Source: an uncultured Hymenobacter sp. (GTDB lineage Bacteria; Bacteroidota; Bacteroidia; Cytophagales; Hymenobacteraceae). From it: a stretch of 60,078 bases of DNA. The stretch is from positions 1-60,078 of the forward strand of contig CAJYVK010000345.1 in the NCBI GenBank assembly GCA_913778455.1, written 5' to 3'. Shown here piece by piece: positions 18,414-27,900 of the stretch (position 1 is its first letter; the number at the start of each line of letters is the position of its first letter). The position numbers and the translations under genes are program-made. The notes beneath the pieces are model-generated. The model had not been told where the DNA came from. It did not search any database and saw nothing but the letters and a program-made list of their open reading frames with translations.

Positions 18414-19495
18414 GTTTCGGCCGTGAGGAAGAGGTAGTCGTAGTGAACGAGCGGGCGCTGGCCGTGTTGGCCCAGGCGCTCGCGGGCCTTGTCGGACCCG
18501 TACTCAGCCAGGCCCAGGCCCAGGGCGTGGCCGGCTTCGTCCACGAGGCGAATGAGGTCGCCTTTTTGAAAATCGCCCTCGATGCGGGTAACGCCCACCG
18601 GCAGCAGGCTCACTGCCTGGCCCGCCGCCAGCAGCGCGGCACGAGCTCCCGTATTCACGTGTACCGTGGCCTGGGCGGCCTGGGCGTGGGCCAGCCACTT
18701 CTTGGTGCCCGAGGCTTTTTTACTGGGTTGAAACCAGGTATTGAGAGCGGTTTCGTTGAGAACGCTGGGCAGGATGTCGGGCGTTTTACCATTGGCAATG
18801 TGCACGCCGATGCCCAGCCCAGCCACCTTGTGGGCGATGGAGCATTTGGTGAGCATGCCGCCGCGCCCGAACTGCGAGCGCGTGGCCTGCACGAAGCCGG
18901 CAAAGCTGGTATCATGCGGCGCAATCTGGCGGATGACTTGCGCACCCGGCCGGCTGGGGTCGCCGTCGAAAATCCCGTCCACGTTGCTCAGAATGATGAG
19001 CGCATCGGCGTTGAGCATACTGGCGACCAGGCCCGCCAGCTCGTCGTTATCCGTGAACATGAGTTCGGTTACCGAAATCACGTCGTTCTCATTCACAATG
19101 GGAATGACGTTTTGTTGGAGCAGTTCCTGAAAGCAGTTGCGCATGTTCAGGTAGTGCTGGCGGTCGCGGAAATCCTCCTTGGTTACCAGCACCTGTGCGC
19201 CCAGCAGGCCGTGCGGGGCCAGCAGCGCAGCGTACAGGCTTAGCAGCTTTACCTGGCCCACGGCGGCCAGCAGCTGGCGGCTGCGCACGGCATCGGTCTT
19301 GGGCGGCAGCGTGATGAGGCTGCGCCCCGCCGCCACCGCCCCCGACGATACGAGGATGATTTCCAGGCCCTGGCGCTTGAGAGCTACTATCTGGGCTACC
19401 AGCTGGGCCATGCGATCTTCGTCGGGCAGGCCATTGGCCTGGGTGAGCACATTGGAACCGATTTTGACGACGAGGCGGCGGTAGGGAAGGGGCAT
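18404..19495 (-). CDS. proB: Glutamate 5-kinase
   Basis: A 363-residue kinase that phosphorylates glutamate, the committed and proline-inhibited step of proline synthesis. The amino acid kinase fold starts with LVVKIGSNVLT, followed by LVSSGAVAAGRSL, NENDVISVTELMFTDNDELA and GRGGMLTKCSIAHKVAGLGI. A PUA domain occupies about residues 265-355 (VHVNTGARAALLAAGQAVSL). The terminal Thr-Val-Gly and stop lie inside the inverted repeat, so the C terminus has been set or replaced by the repeat. Confidence 0.97.
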   Translation of the reverse strand: MPLPYRRLVVKIGSNVLTQANGLPDEDRMAQLVAQIVALKRQGLEIILVSSGAVAAGRSLITLPPKTDAVRSRQLLAAVGQVKLLSLYAALLAPHGLLGAQVLVTKEDFRDRQHYLNMRNCFQELLQQNVIPIVNENDVISVTELMFTDNDELAGLVASMLNADALIILSNVDGIFDGDPSRPGAQVIRQIAPHDTSFAGFVQATRSQFGRGGMLTKCSIAHKVAGLGIGVHIANGKTPDILPSVLNETALNTWFQPSKKASGTKKWLAHAQAAQATVHVNTGARAALLAAGQAVSLLPVGVTRIEGDFQKGDLIRLVDEAGHALGLGLAEYGSDKARERLGQHGQRPLVHYDYLFLTAETVG

Positions 19496-19530
19496 GGGGC
19501 AAAAGTAGCCCGCGCAGTCGGAGGTTTTTC

Positions 19531-19617
19531 AGGGTATGAGGGTAAGGGAGTAGGTGGGTAGGAGTCGAAATCTTTCTATTACCCTCATACCCACCTACCC
19601 CCTCACCCTCATACCCT
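19531..19617. repeat. Inverted pair of octamer arrays, family D copy 1
   Basis: The left arm at 19531-19560 reads in 8-base steps such as ATGAGGGT, AAGGGAGT, AGGTGGGT. The right arm at 19588-19617 reads ACCCACCT, ACCCCCTC, ACCCTCAT and is the reverse complement with two G-T mismatches. It fills the gap between proB and the aldo/keto reductase gene and ends 4 bases from the reductase stop. A related element is at 58279-58341. Confidence 0.85.
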
Positions 19618-19621
19618 AAGC

Positions 19622-20614
19622 CTACCCCAGCTGCACTTCCGCCAGGCGCTTGTTGATAAAATCGATTTCCTCGAAGCTCAGTTGCACGTCGATGGCTTTA
19701 GCATTTTGCGCGGCCTGCTCGGGGTTGCGGGCGCCCACCAGCGCCACCGTGATGCCGGGCTGCGCCAGCGTCCAGCGTAGCACGAGCTGGCCGAGGGTAG
19801 CGTTTTTGGTTTCGGCCAGGGGGCGGATTTTGTTGAGGAAGTCATTGACTTTCTGCACGGCCTCGGGCTTGAACAGGCGGTTGGTGCTGCGCAGATCGCT
19901 GGCGTCGAAATGCTGGCCGGGCTTGATTTTGCCGGTGAGCAGACCCAGCTGCAAAGGGCTGTACACGAGAATACCTTGGTGGTGCTGCTGGGCGTAGGGC
20001 ACCACGTCTTTTTCGATGTCGCGGCGCAACATGCTGTACGGTACCTGGTTGCTGGCCAGCTCGATGGTTTTTGCGGCTTCTTCCAGTTGGGGTACCGAAT
20101 AGTTGCTCACGCCGGCGGCCCGCACCTTGCCCTGCTCGATGAGGCGCTGCACGGCCTCCATCGTTTCGGCGATGGGTGTGGTCACGTCGGGCCAGTGCTG
20201 CTGGTAGAGGTCGATGTAGTCGGTGCCCAGGCGCCGGAGGCTGTTCTCGCACTCGCGCATGATGCTGTCGCGGCTGGCGTACTTGTACACGTCCACGTCC
20301 TGCCCCTCGTTGTTCTTGGTTTTCATGGCGAAGTCGCCCTTGGCTTCGTCCCAGCGCATACCGAACTTGGTCAAAATCTGCACCTTGTCGCGCGGTAGAC
20401 TCTTGATGGCCTCGCCCACAATCTGCTCGCTCAGGCCCATGCCGTAGATGGGGGCCGTGTCGATGCTGGTCACGCCCAGGTCGTAGGCGGCGTGGATAGC
20501 CCCTACGGCGTCGTTTTGCTCGGTGCCGCCCCACATCCAGCCGCCGGCCGCCCAGCTCCCGAAGGCGATGCGCGAAACCGTGACGTCGGACGAGCCTAAT
20601 TTCTGATATTCCAT
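19622..20614 (-). CDS. Aldo/keto reductase
   Basis: A 330-residue NADPH-dependent oxidoreductase with the family tetrad visible: Asp in SIDTAPIYG, Tyr in the same stretch, Lys in ILTKFGMRW and His in LYQQHWPDV. The C-terminal cofactor segment is VALVGARNPEQAAQNA. The start MEYQKLGSSDVTVSRIAFG is typical of the family. The substrate cannot be deduced; the subgroup resembles YhdN/general stress aldo-keto reductases. The 193 bases upstream (20615-20807) contain no gene. Confidence 0.92.
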   Translation of the reverse strand: MEYQKLGSSDVTVSRIAFGSWAAGGWMWGGTEQNDAVGAIHAAYDLGVTSIDTAPIYGMGLSEQIVGEAIKSLPRDKVQILTKFGMRWDEAKGDFAMKTKNNEGQDVDVYKYASRDSIMRECENSLRRLGTDYIDLYQQHWPDVTTPIAETMEAVQRLIEQGKVRAAGVSNYSVPQLEEAAKTIELASNQVPYSMLRRDIEKDVVPYAQQHHQGILVYSPLQLGLLTGKIKPGQHFDASDLRSTNRLFKPEAVQKVNDFLNKIRPLAETKNATLGQLVLRWTLAQPGITVALVGARNPEQAAQNAKAIDVQLSFEEIDFINKRLAEVQLG

Positions 20615-20807
20615 GAGTTAAGGAAGGTAAGTGCAAAGAAGTGCGTTTTCCTTAACCCACCCCGCCCGCCGAAGGTTATGGACCAGTCGGCCGGGCCGGC
20701 GAACGCGACCCGGCGGCTGGCTGTTAGCCAGTAGGTAAGCCGAAACAGTAGCACCGCGTCCTGGCTTCGTGTCTTTTCCTACTATTTTTTCTCTAGCTCA
20801 TCATTCC

Positions 20808-21500
20808 ATGAAAGTTGAAATTTGGTCCGACGTAGTATGCCCGTTTTGCTACGTGGGTAAGCGTAAGTTTGAAAACGCCCTGAGTCAATTCGCCCACCGC
20901 GACGATGTGCAAATCGAGTGGAAAAGCTTTGAGCTGACCCCCGATTTTGTTCCCGTGCCCGGCGAAAGCATCCACGCCTCGCTGGCTAAAAAGAAGGGCG
21001 TGCCCGAGGCCGAAGGCCGCCGCATGAACGACTACATGACGCAGGTAGCCAAGGAGGTTGGCCTGAACTACCAATTCGACAAAGTCATCCCGGCTAATAC
21101 CTTCCTGGCGCACCAGCTTATTCACTTCGGCGCGCACCACGGCCGGCAGGATGCCATGAAGGAGCGCCTGTTTGCCGCCTACTACCTCGAAGGCCAAGAT
21201 ATTAACAGCGTGGATACGCTGGCTGCCTTGGCCGCCGAAGTCGGCCTCGACGCCGGAGCGGCCCGCCAGGCGCTGCTGGCTGGCACCTACGCCGAGGAAG
21301 TGCGTCGCGACGAGTACGAGGCCCAGCAAATTCAGGTGCGCGGCGTGCCTTTCTTCGTTTTCGACGACAAGTACGCGGTGTCGGGTGCCCAGCCCAGCGA
21401 GGTGTTTGCCGAAGTGCTGGATACTGTGTGGGCCGAGGCGCATCCCCAGCCCACCGTGCTGGCTACCGGCCCGGCCTGCGGCCCCGAGGGCTGCGACTAA
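20808..21500 (+). CDS. FrnE-like DsbA family oxidoreductase
   Basis: A 230-residue cytoplasmic thioredoxin-fold protein of the 2-hydroxychromene-2-carboxylate isomerase/FrnE group. The active site is VVCPFCYVGKRKF, and the cis-proline region is VRGVPFFVFDDKYAVSGAQP. There is no signal peptide. The C terminus has two more cysteines (GPACGPEGCD), a possible extra redox or metal site. The ATG at 20808 (MKVEIWSDVVC) was chosen over the GTG at 20769, which adds residues unlike the family. Likely a polyketide- or stress-linked disulfide reductase; substrate unknown. Confidence 0.9.
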   Translation: MKVEIWSDVVCPFCYVGKRKFENALSQFAHRDDVQIEWKSFELTPDFVPVPGESIHASLAKKKGVPEAEGRRMNDYMTQVAKEVGLNYQFDKVIPANTFLAHQLIHFGAHHGRQDAMKERLFAAYYLEGQDINSVDTLAALAAEVGLDAGAARQALLAGTYAEEVRRDEYEAQQIQVRGVPFFVFDDKYAVSGAQPSEVFAEVLDTVWAEAHPQPTVLATGPACGPEGCD

Positions 21501-21681
21501 AGGGTGAGAGCTTACGGAATGAAGAGCGGGGTCGGCGGCGTTATCGGGTAGATAAGGCCACCGGCCCCGTTTGGCTTTTCCGAATTACGCCGTCCTGCTT
21601 CATACTTTCGCCACCCGGCCCGGCGTAGGCTTGTGGCCCGCGCCAGCGGGCGCGGGGGCCGGCGTTGCTTATTGATGTACT

Positions 21682-24234
21682 ATGATAACTAAGTTTTTGG
21701 CTAAATTGCGTCCAGCCAATAAGTTGGCGGCCATAGCCGTGCCCGCCGCCGGGGCGCTGGCCCTGATGGCCTTCCGCTGGCCAGCCGAGGAAAATCCCAT
21801 TCGCGTCATCGCCGAGAAGCTGAGCGCCTACTACGCCGCTACGCTGCCCGAAAAAGCCTACCTGCACCTGGACCGCCCCGCCTACGGCACCGGTGAAACT
21901 ATCTGGTTTAGTGCCTACGTGGTCGATGCCCTGCGCCACCGGCCCGATACGCTGAGCAAGGTGCTGCACGTTGACTTGCTCTCGCCCGAGCGCCGGGTGG
22001 TGGCTCGTCGCACCCTGCGTCTGGTGGGCGGCCGGGCGGCCGGCGACATTGAGCTAACCGACAGCCTCACGGCTGGCACCTACCTATTGCGGGCTTATAC
22101 TGCCTGGATGCTCAACGCCGGCCCCAATTATGTGTACGAGCGGCGGCTGCAAGTATGGCCCGCCTCGCCCGACCAAACCGACGCGCAGGCCGTCGATGCC
22201 GTCCCCGGTACCAAAACGGCGCTGAAATCGCCCGTCATTCCGACGGGTAAGGTCGACGTGCAGTTTTTTCCTGAGGGCGGCGCACTTGTCGCGGGCTTAC
22301 CGGCCACGGTGGGTATCAAGGCGCAGGCGGCCAGCGGGCGCGGAGCCACCGTGAGCGGGCAGGTGCTCGACGAGCAGGGCAAGCCCGTGGTGGCCGTGTT
22401 TGCCACGCCCCACGCGGGCATGGGCCGGCTCAGCTTTACGCCCGTCGCCGGGCAGCGCTACCACGCCCGCGTGAAGTTGCCCGATGGTACCAGCGCCGAC
22501 TACCCGCTGCCGGCCGTGCAGCCCACTGGCTATAGCCTGCGCGTGCTCGACGCCGGCGACAGCTACACCGTGGAGGCGCGCTACCGGGGCACGCCCGGCA
22601 CGCCGGTACCTGGCCCCGTCATGCTGCTTACCGAGGTGCGTGGCTTCCTCATCGGCCTGATTCCGCGCCCCATTACCGACGACGGTACACCCGTCACCTG
22701 GAAGGTATCTAAGGCGCGCTACCCTAATGGAATTCTGCACCTTACCTTATTTGATGCGCAGAGTAACGTGCAGGCCGAGCGGCTGGCCTTTATTCTCAAC
22801 GGGCAGCCCGCCCTGCGGGTAGTGCTTACGCCCGACCGCGCCGCCTATGCCCCGCACGACCCCGTACACGTGAAAGTGCAGGTGCAGGATGCCGGCGGCC
22901 AGCCCGTAGCCACCCACCTCTCCGTGACGGTGGCCGAGGCTGGCGCGGCGGCGCTCGACCCCGAGGCCGGCAACGTGGCTACCAATCTGCTCCTGACGTC
23001 CGATCTGGCGGGTTACGTCGAAAACCCTGGCTATTATTTTCAACATACCAACCCCGAAACGACCACCGCGCTCGACAACCTGCTGCTTACCCAGGGCTGG
23101 CGCCGCTACGTGTGGAAGCAGGTGCTCGGTCCAACGCCGCCGCCCATTACCTACGCTCCCGAGCAATATATCACGCTGGCGGGCCAGGTAACGGGCATGG
23201 GCCAAAATGGGATTGCCAATAGCCAGCTCACGTTCATCCAGAGTAAGCCCGAGCGGAGCGTGCTTACGGCCACTACCGGGGCCGATGGGCGGTTTAGCTT
23301 CACGGGTTTTCCGGGTCGCGATACGGCCGTGATAACCTTGCAGGCACGCCGCTCCAGCGGTGGCAGCAACGTCATTATCCGCCCCGACCTGGGACCGCCT
23401 ACCTTTGGTGCCCCGCTGCCGCCCTTGCCGCCGCTGGCTGCGGCCCCGCCCGGCGTGGCCGACTACGTGCGCCGCAGTCGGCAGCAGCAGGTGCAGGAGC
23501 GCCAGAATCGCCCTGAAGGTGATATTCGCAGCGTGCAGCTATCCAACGTGGCGGTGACCGGTAAAAAGATATTGGTGCCGCGTGACGACTCGCGCCGCCT
23601 CTATGGCGCAGTAGCCAACACGGTGGTTGATTTTGCTGATAATCCTTCGGCCCAGTCGGGTTTGAGTGTTTTCCAAGTGCTACAGGGCCGGGTGGCGGGC
23701 TTAGTTATCTCGGGCAACGGACCCGACATGAGCGTGCAGATTCGGAATAGTGGTACTCCGCTCTTTATCCTGGATGGAATGCGCGTCGATGCGAATGCTA
23801 TCAATCTTATTCAAGCTAACCAAGTAGAGAGCGTGGAGGTATTTAAGGGACCAGAGGCAGCCATCTTTGGAGCCGGAGCCAATGGTGGGGTGATTGCTGT
23901 GTATACCAAGCGCGGTAATAAAAATTACAAGGGTGCCGACAAAGAGCCCAGCCCCGGCATACTGGTGATACGCGTGCCAGGCTACTACCAAGCCCGGGAG
24001 TTTTACCAGCCTCGCTACGGAGCGCCCGTACTCAACGCCCCGGCCACCGACCCGCGCCGCCTCACGCTGTACTGGGACCCCGAGTTCAGCACCGACATCA
24101 AGGGCCAGGGAGAATTCCTCTTCTACACGGCCGATGGCAGCGGTAATTTCCAGATTAGCACCGAAGGAGTCAGTCTGGCTGGCGACCCTAGCCAAGGCAA
24201 GGCCAGCATCTACGTGGCGCCGAAAACCAGGTAG
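21682..24234 (+). CDS. Plug-only TonB-family protein with MG2-like N-terminal domains
   Basis: An 850-residue envelope protein. After an N-terminal hydrophobic segment, residues about 55-150 (EKAYLHLDRPAYGTGETIWF) match the MG2-type domain of alpha-2-macroglobulins. Two further beta domains follow, including a second similar one at about 375-430 (LTPDRAAYAPHDPVHVKVQV). Residues about 625-745 form a TonB-receptor plug (VFQVLQGRVAGLVISG, ILDGMRVDA, ESVEVFKGPEAAIFG, GGVIAVYTKRG). There is no 22-strand barrel after the plug; the protein stops about 105 residues later. This architecture is common in Bacteroidota and has no proven function. It probably sits in the periplasm or outer membrane. Confidence 0.85.
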   Translation: MITKFLAKLRPANKLAAIAVPAAGALALMAFRWPAEENPIRVIAEKLSAYYAATLPEKAYLHLDRPAYGTGETIWFSAYVVDALRHRPDTLSKVLHVDLLSPERRVVARRTLRLVGGRAAGDIELTDSLTAGTYLLRAYTAWMLNAGPNYVYERRLQVWPASPDQTDAQAVDAVPGTKTALKSPVIPTGKVDVQFFPEGGALVAGLPATVGIKAQAASGRGATVSGQVLDEQGKPVVAVFATPHAGMGRLSFTPVAGQRYHARVKLPDGTSADYPLPAVQPTGYSLRVLDAGDSYTVEARYRGTPGTPVPGPVMLLTEVRGFLIGLIPRPITDDGTPVTWKVSKARYPNGILHLTLFDAQSNVQAERLAFILNGQPALRVVLTPDRAAYAPHDPVHVKVQVQDAGGQPVATHLSVTVAEAGAAALDPEAGNVATNLLLTSDLAGYVENPGYYFQHTNPETTTALDNLLLTQGWRRYVWKQVLGPTPPPITYAPEQYITLAGQVTGMGQNGIANSQLTFIQSKPERSVLTATTGADGRFSFTGFPGRDTAVITLQARRSSGGSNVIIRPDLGPPTFGAPLPPLPPLAAAPPGVADYVRRSRQQQVQERQNRPEGDIRSVQLSNVAVTGKKILVPRDDSRRLYGAVANTVVDFADNPSAQSGLSVFQVLQGRVAGLVISGNGPDMSVQIRNSGTPLFILDGMRVDANAINLIQANQVESVEVFKGPEAAIFGAGANGGVIAVYTKRGNKNYKGADKEPSPGILVIRVPGYYQAREFYQPRYGAPVLNAPATDPRRLTLYWDPEFSTDIKGQGEFLFYTADGSGNFQISTEGVSLAGDPSQGKASIYVAPKTR

Positions 24235-24250
24235 CCGCGCTCAGTAGCAG

Positions 24251-24294
24251 CAAGGCCGGCTGTAGTGCGCGTGAGTACACTGCAGCCGGCCTTG
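24251..24294. terminator. Hairpin between convergent genes
   Basis: Arms CAAGGCCGGCTGTAGTG (24251-24267) and CACTGCAGCCGGCCTTG (24278-24294) pair with one G-T. There is no T tract, so termination is possible but not certain. It lies between the convergent plug protein and coiled-coil genes. Confidence 0.55.
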
Positions 24295-24312
24295 TTAGTG
24301 AATAAAACCGCC

Positions 24313-24906
24313 CTAGCTAGCCGCCCGGAATACTTCGTCCTCCAGCCGCTTGATGCGCGGCTCCTGGCCTTCGATGGCGGGCAGGCGCTGGGTTAGGCCG
24401 TCAACTTTTTCCGCGTCGGCGCGCATTAGCTGCAACATCTGTAGTTGCGTCTGTACCAAGCCATCTAGGCGCGAGTCGGTATTTTCCTGGCGCTTGAGTA
24501 GTACGCGCAACGCCTCCACGGCGGCGTCTTGCCGCTGGCCCTGCGCATCCAGCCGCTGCCCCTGCATCTTTATTTCGGCCATCATCGCATCCTGCCGTTG
24601 CTCAGTCTCGGTGTGGCGGGCATTGGAGATTTTCAGAATGTTGATGATATCGCCAATCTGGTCGCCAATGGCGTCGAGCCGCTGCTCTTGTCGATGTAGA
24701 ATTTCGGTGTGGCTGTTGAGTATCTCGGTGTGGCTGTTGAGTGTTTCGGTATGACCATTTAGTAGTTCTTCCAAGCTATTTATAGCTTTGCCATGACTGC
24801 CAAGTATTTGCAGAATATGCGCAATCTGTTCGGCTTGCTGGTCTTGTTTGCGGGCCAGATCTACTAACAGGCTCTCTAGTTGGTCGAAACGCTTTTTTAG
24901 GTCCAT
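24313..24906 (-). CDS. Coiled-coil protein with internal 7-residue repeats
   Basis: A 197-residue hydrophilic protein predicted to be almost wholly helical. Heptads run from MDLKKRFDQLESLLVDLARK to the C terminus, with three tandem copies of a 7-residue unit of the type LNSHTEI around residues 49-69, encoded by 21-base direct repeats at 24701-24763. No domain is recognised. The start at 24906 was used because upstream residues lie in the end of mfd. It follows mfd by 34 bases on the same strand and may be co-transcribed. The smaller broken protein at 28722 has a similar composition and repeat style. Confidence 0.75.
   Translation of the reverse strand: MDLKKRFDQLESLLVDLARKQDQQAEQIAHILQILGSHGKAINSLEELLNGHTETLNSHTEILNSHTEILHRQEQRLDAIGDQIGDIINILKISNARHTETEQRQDAMMAEIKMQGQRLDAQGQRQDAAVEALRVLLKRQENTDSRLDGLVQTQLQMLQLMRADAEKVDGLTQRLPAIEGQEPRIKRLEDEVFRAAS
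24701..24763. repeat. Three tandem 21-bp repeats inside the coiled-coil gene
   Basis: The units 24701-24721, 24722-24742 and 24743-24763 share TCGGTGTGGCTGTTGAGT in the first two copies, with the third diverged. The period of 21 bases equals 7 codons, so slippage changes the coiled coil by whole heptads without breaking the frame. Confidence 0.85.
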
Positions 24907-24940
24907 GGGGCAGGCTTTTTTATTTGCTAAGATACTGGTT

Positions 24941-27900
24941 TTAAGCCAACACCATCTCAGCGGCACCAAATTCGGCGAGTAGTCGCTGGGCCATGCCCAC
25001 GTTTTTGATACCGTCAATAGTCACCTGTAATTTGTCCTTCTGGTCCTTCATGCGGGCCGTGCGCGGGTGGGTTTGCACGAAGTTGAGAATAACCCCGAAC
25101 TGCTCGCCCTGGAAGTACGCCTCGTGCCCCGGGCCAGCGGGCAGGTAGGCCCGCAGGGTTTCGCGCTTCAGCGTCAATTTCTCGAAGCCCAGGCGGCTGG
25201 CCTGCCAGCGCAGCTTCACGATATCCACGAGCTGCTGCACCTGCTCGGGCAGCGGGCCGAAGCGGTCGGTCATGCTAGCTACGAGCTTCTTCAGCTCTTC
25301 GGGCTTTTGGGCGCGGTCGAGCTTGGCGTAGAGCTGTAAGCGTTCCGACACGTTGTTCACGTAGGTATCGGGAATGAGCACCGGCAGGTCAGTTTCAATC
25401 TGTGTTTCCTTGAGACCGCTGTTGAGCGCCCCGGCGGCCATCTGGAGGCGCTGCTGGCTGGTGCCGCCTGTACCCTCACCCAAGAACAAGTCCCGAAACT
25501 CGGTTTCTTTCAATTCCTGCACGGCCTCGTCGAGTACCTGGTGGTAGGCCTCGTAGCCCAGGTCGTTGATGAAGCCCGACTGCTCGCCGCCCAGCAAGTT
25601 GCCCGCGCCCCGAATGTCGAGGTCGCGCATAGCCACGTTGAAGCCCGCCCCCAGATCCGAAAATTCCTCCAGCGTGTTGAGACGCTTGCGGGCGTCGGCG
25701 GGTAAGTTGGCCACGGGGGGCGTGAGCAGGTAGCAGTAGGCCTTGCGGTTGGAACGGCCTACGCGACCGCGCATCTGGTGCAGGTCGCTGAGGCCGGTGA
25801 GGTGCGCCCGGTTGATAATGATGGTGTTGGCATTTGGGATATCCAGCCCGCTTTCGATGATGTTGGTCGAAACAAGCACGTCGAATTCGCCTTCCACGAA
25901 CTTCATCATGCGCTTCTCCAGCTCCTCGCCCTCCATCTGCCCGTGGGCAAAGGTGACGCGGGCGTTGGGTACCAGCCGCACGATCATGGCGGCTATCTCC
26001 ACGATGTCGCTCACCCGATTGTGCACAAAAAACGCCTGCCCACCGCGCTTCAGCTCCCGGGCAATGGCGTCGCGCACGATGGTTTCGTCGAAGACGTGCA
26101 GCTCCGTGGTCACGGGCTGGCGGTTGGGCGGCGGGGTGGCAATTACGCTCAAATCGCGAGCGCCCATCAGCGAAAAGTGCAAGGTGCGCGGGATGGGCGT
26201 GGCCGAGAGGGTGAGCGTATCGACGTTCACCTTGATTTCTTTGAGCTTGTCTTTGGTTTTTACTCCAAATTTCTGCTCCTCGTCAATAATGAGCAGGCCC
26301 AGATCCTTGAATTGCAGCTTCTTATTGGTCAGCGCGTGAGTGCCGATGAGGATGTCGGTGCGGCCCGCCGCCACGCGCTCCATCGTTTCCTTCACCTGCT
26401 TCGGCGATTTGAAGCGGTTGATGTATTCCACCGTCACTGGCAGGTTGGCCAGCCGGTCGCGGAAAGTCTTGTAGTGCTGCATCGCCAGGATGGTCGTCGG
26501 CACCAGAACTGCCACTTGCTTGCCATCGGCCGCCGCTTTAAACGCCGCTCGAATGGCCACCTCCGTTTTGCCGAAGCCCACGTCGCCGCACACGAGCCGG
26601 TCCATCGGGTGAGGCTGCTGCATATCCTGCTTCACGTCTTCGGTGGCCTTGGCCTGGTCGGGCGTGTCTTCGTAGATGAAGCTCGATTCGAGCTCGGCCT
26701 GCAAGAAGCCGTCCTTCGAGAAGGCGAAGCCCGGCGCGGTTTTCCGCTTGGCGTACAGCCGGATGAGGTCGGCCGCAATGTCCTTGACCTTCTTCTTGAC
26801 CGACTTCTTTTTGTTTTCCCACTCCGGCGAGCCCAGCTTGCTCATGGTGGGTGGCGTGCCCTCGGCCCCGCTGTATTTGGCAATCTTGTGCAGCGCGTGA
26901 ATGCTCACCGTCAGCACGTCGTCGTCGCGGTAAATGAGGCGGATGGCTTCCTGCACGTGCCCGTCGATCGTGATCTGCGTGAGGCCGGCGAAGCGGGCAA
27001 TGCCGTAGTCCTGGTGCGTCACGTAGTCGCCGGGTTGCAAGGTTTTGAGCTCGCGCAGGGTCAGCGCCTTTTTCTTCGAGAATTTCTTGGTTTCCTGCGC
27101 CCGGTAGTACCGCTCGAATAGCTGGTGGTCAGTGTACACGGCCAGCCCTAGCTGCTCATCTACGTAGCCCTCGCGCAGGGCAATGAGCAGGTGCTGAAAC
27201 TGCACGTTGGGGTCCAACTCGTCGAAAATAGTGCGCAGCCGGTCGGCCTGCCGCACCGAGTCGGCCGCGATGATGGTAGTAAAGTCGCGCACCCGGTTCT
27301 CGCGAATGTTCTTCAGCAGGCGCTCGAAGTCCTTGTTGAAGCTCGGCTGGGGCTTGGCCGTAAACTTGAATTCCTGCGCGTTTTTAAAATAAAACCGCTT
27401 GCCAAACTCCACGATGGCAAACTCGTCGAGGCACTTTTTCAGGCTCTTGCCCTGCTCGAACAAGTCGGCGGGCTTCGATACGATTTGCATGCCCCCGGCT
27501 TCCTCCAGTACCTTTTTGAAGTTGCTCTCCGCCTTGTCAAATAGCTCGGTCACCACATCCAGCGTTTGGCGCACGTCCTTCATCCACAGGCAGCTGGTGC
27601 GCGGCAAGAACTCCAGAAACGACTCGCGCCGCTCCTGCAACAGCTTGGTTTGCACGTTGGGGATGATGCTCACCGAGGTGCGCGGCTCCACCGACAGCTG
27701 GGTTTCGGGGTTGAACGTGCGGATGCTCTCAATCTCGTCGCCAAACAACTCCAGCCGGTACGGCAGCTCGTTGGCGTAGCTGAACACGTCCACGATGCCC
27801 CCGCGCACCGCGTACTGCCCCGCCTCGTACACGAAATCCGCCTTCTCGAAGTCGTATTGCCCCAGCAACTCGCCTAGAAAATTCACATCCAGCTTGTCGC

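Noticed and set aside
24701..24763. Possible CRISPR array
   Set aside because: Three 21-bp units without spacers; they are codon-phased heptad repeats inside a gene.
25778..27121. Long plus-strand reading frame of 447 codons across mfd
   Set aside because: Runs antisense to conserved mfd sequence in GC-rich DNA, has no domain and His/Val-rich composition typical of antisense frames.
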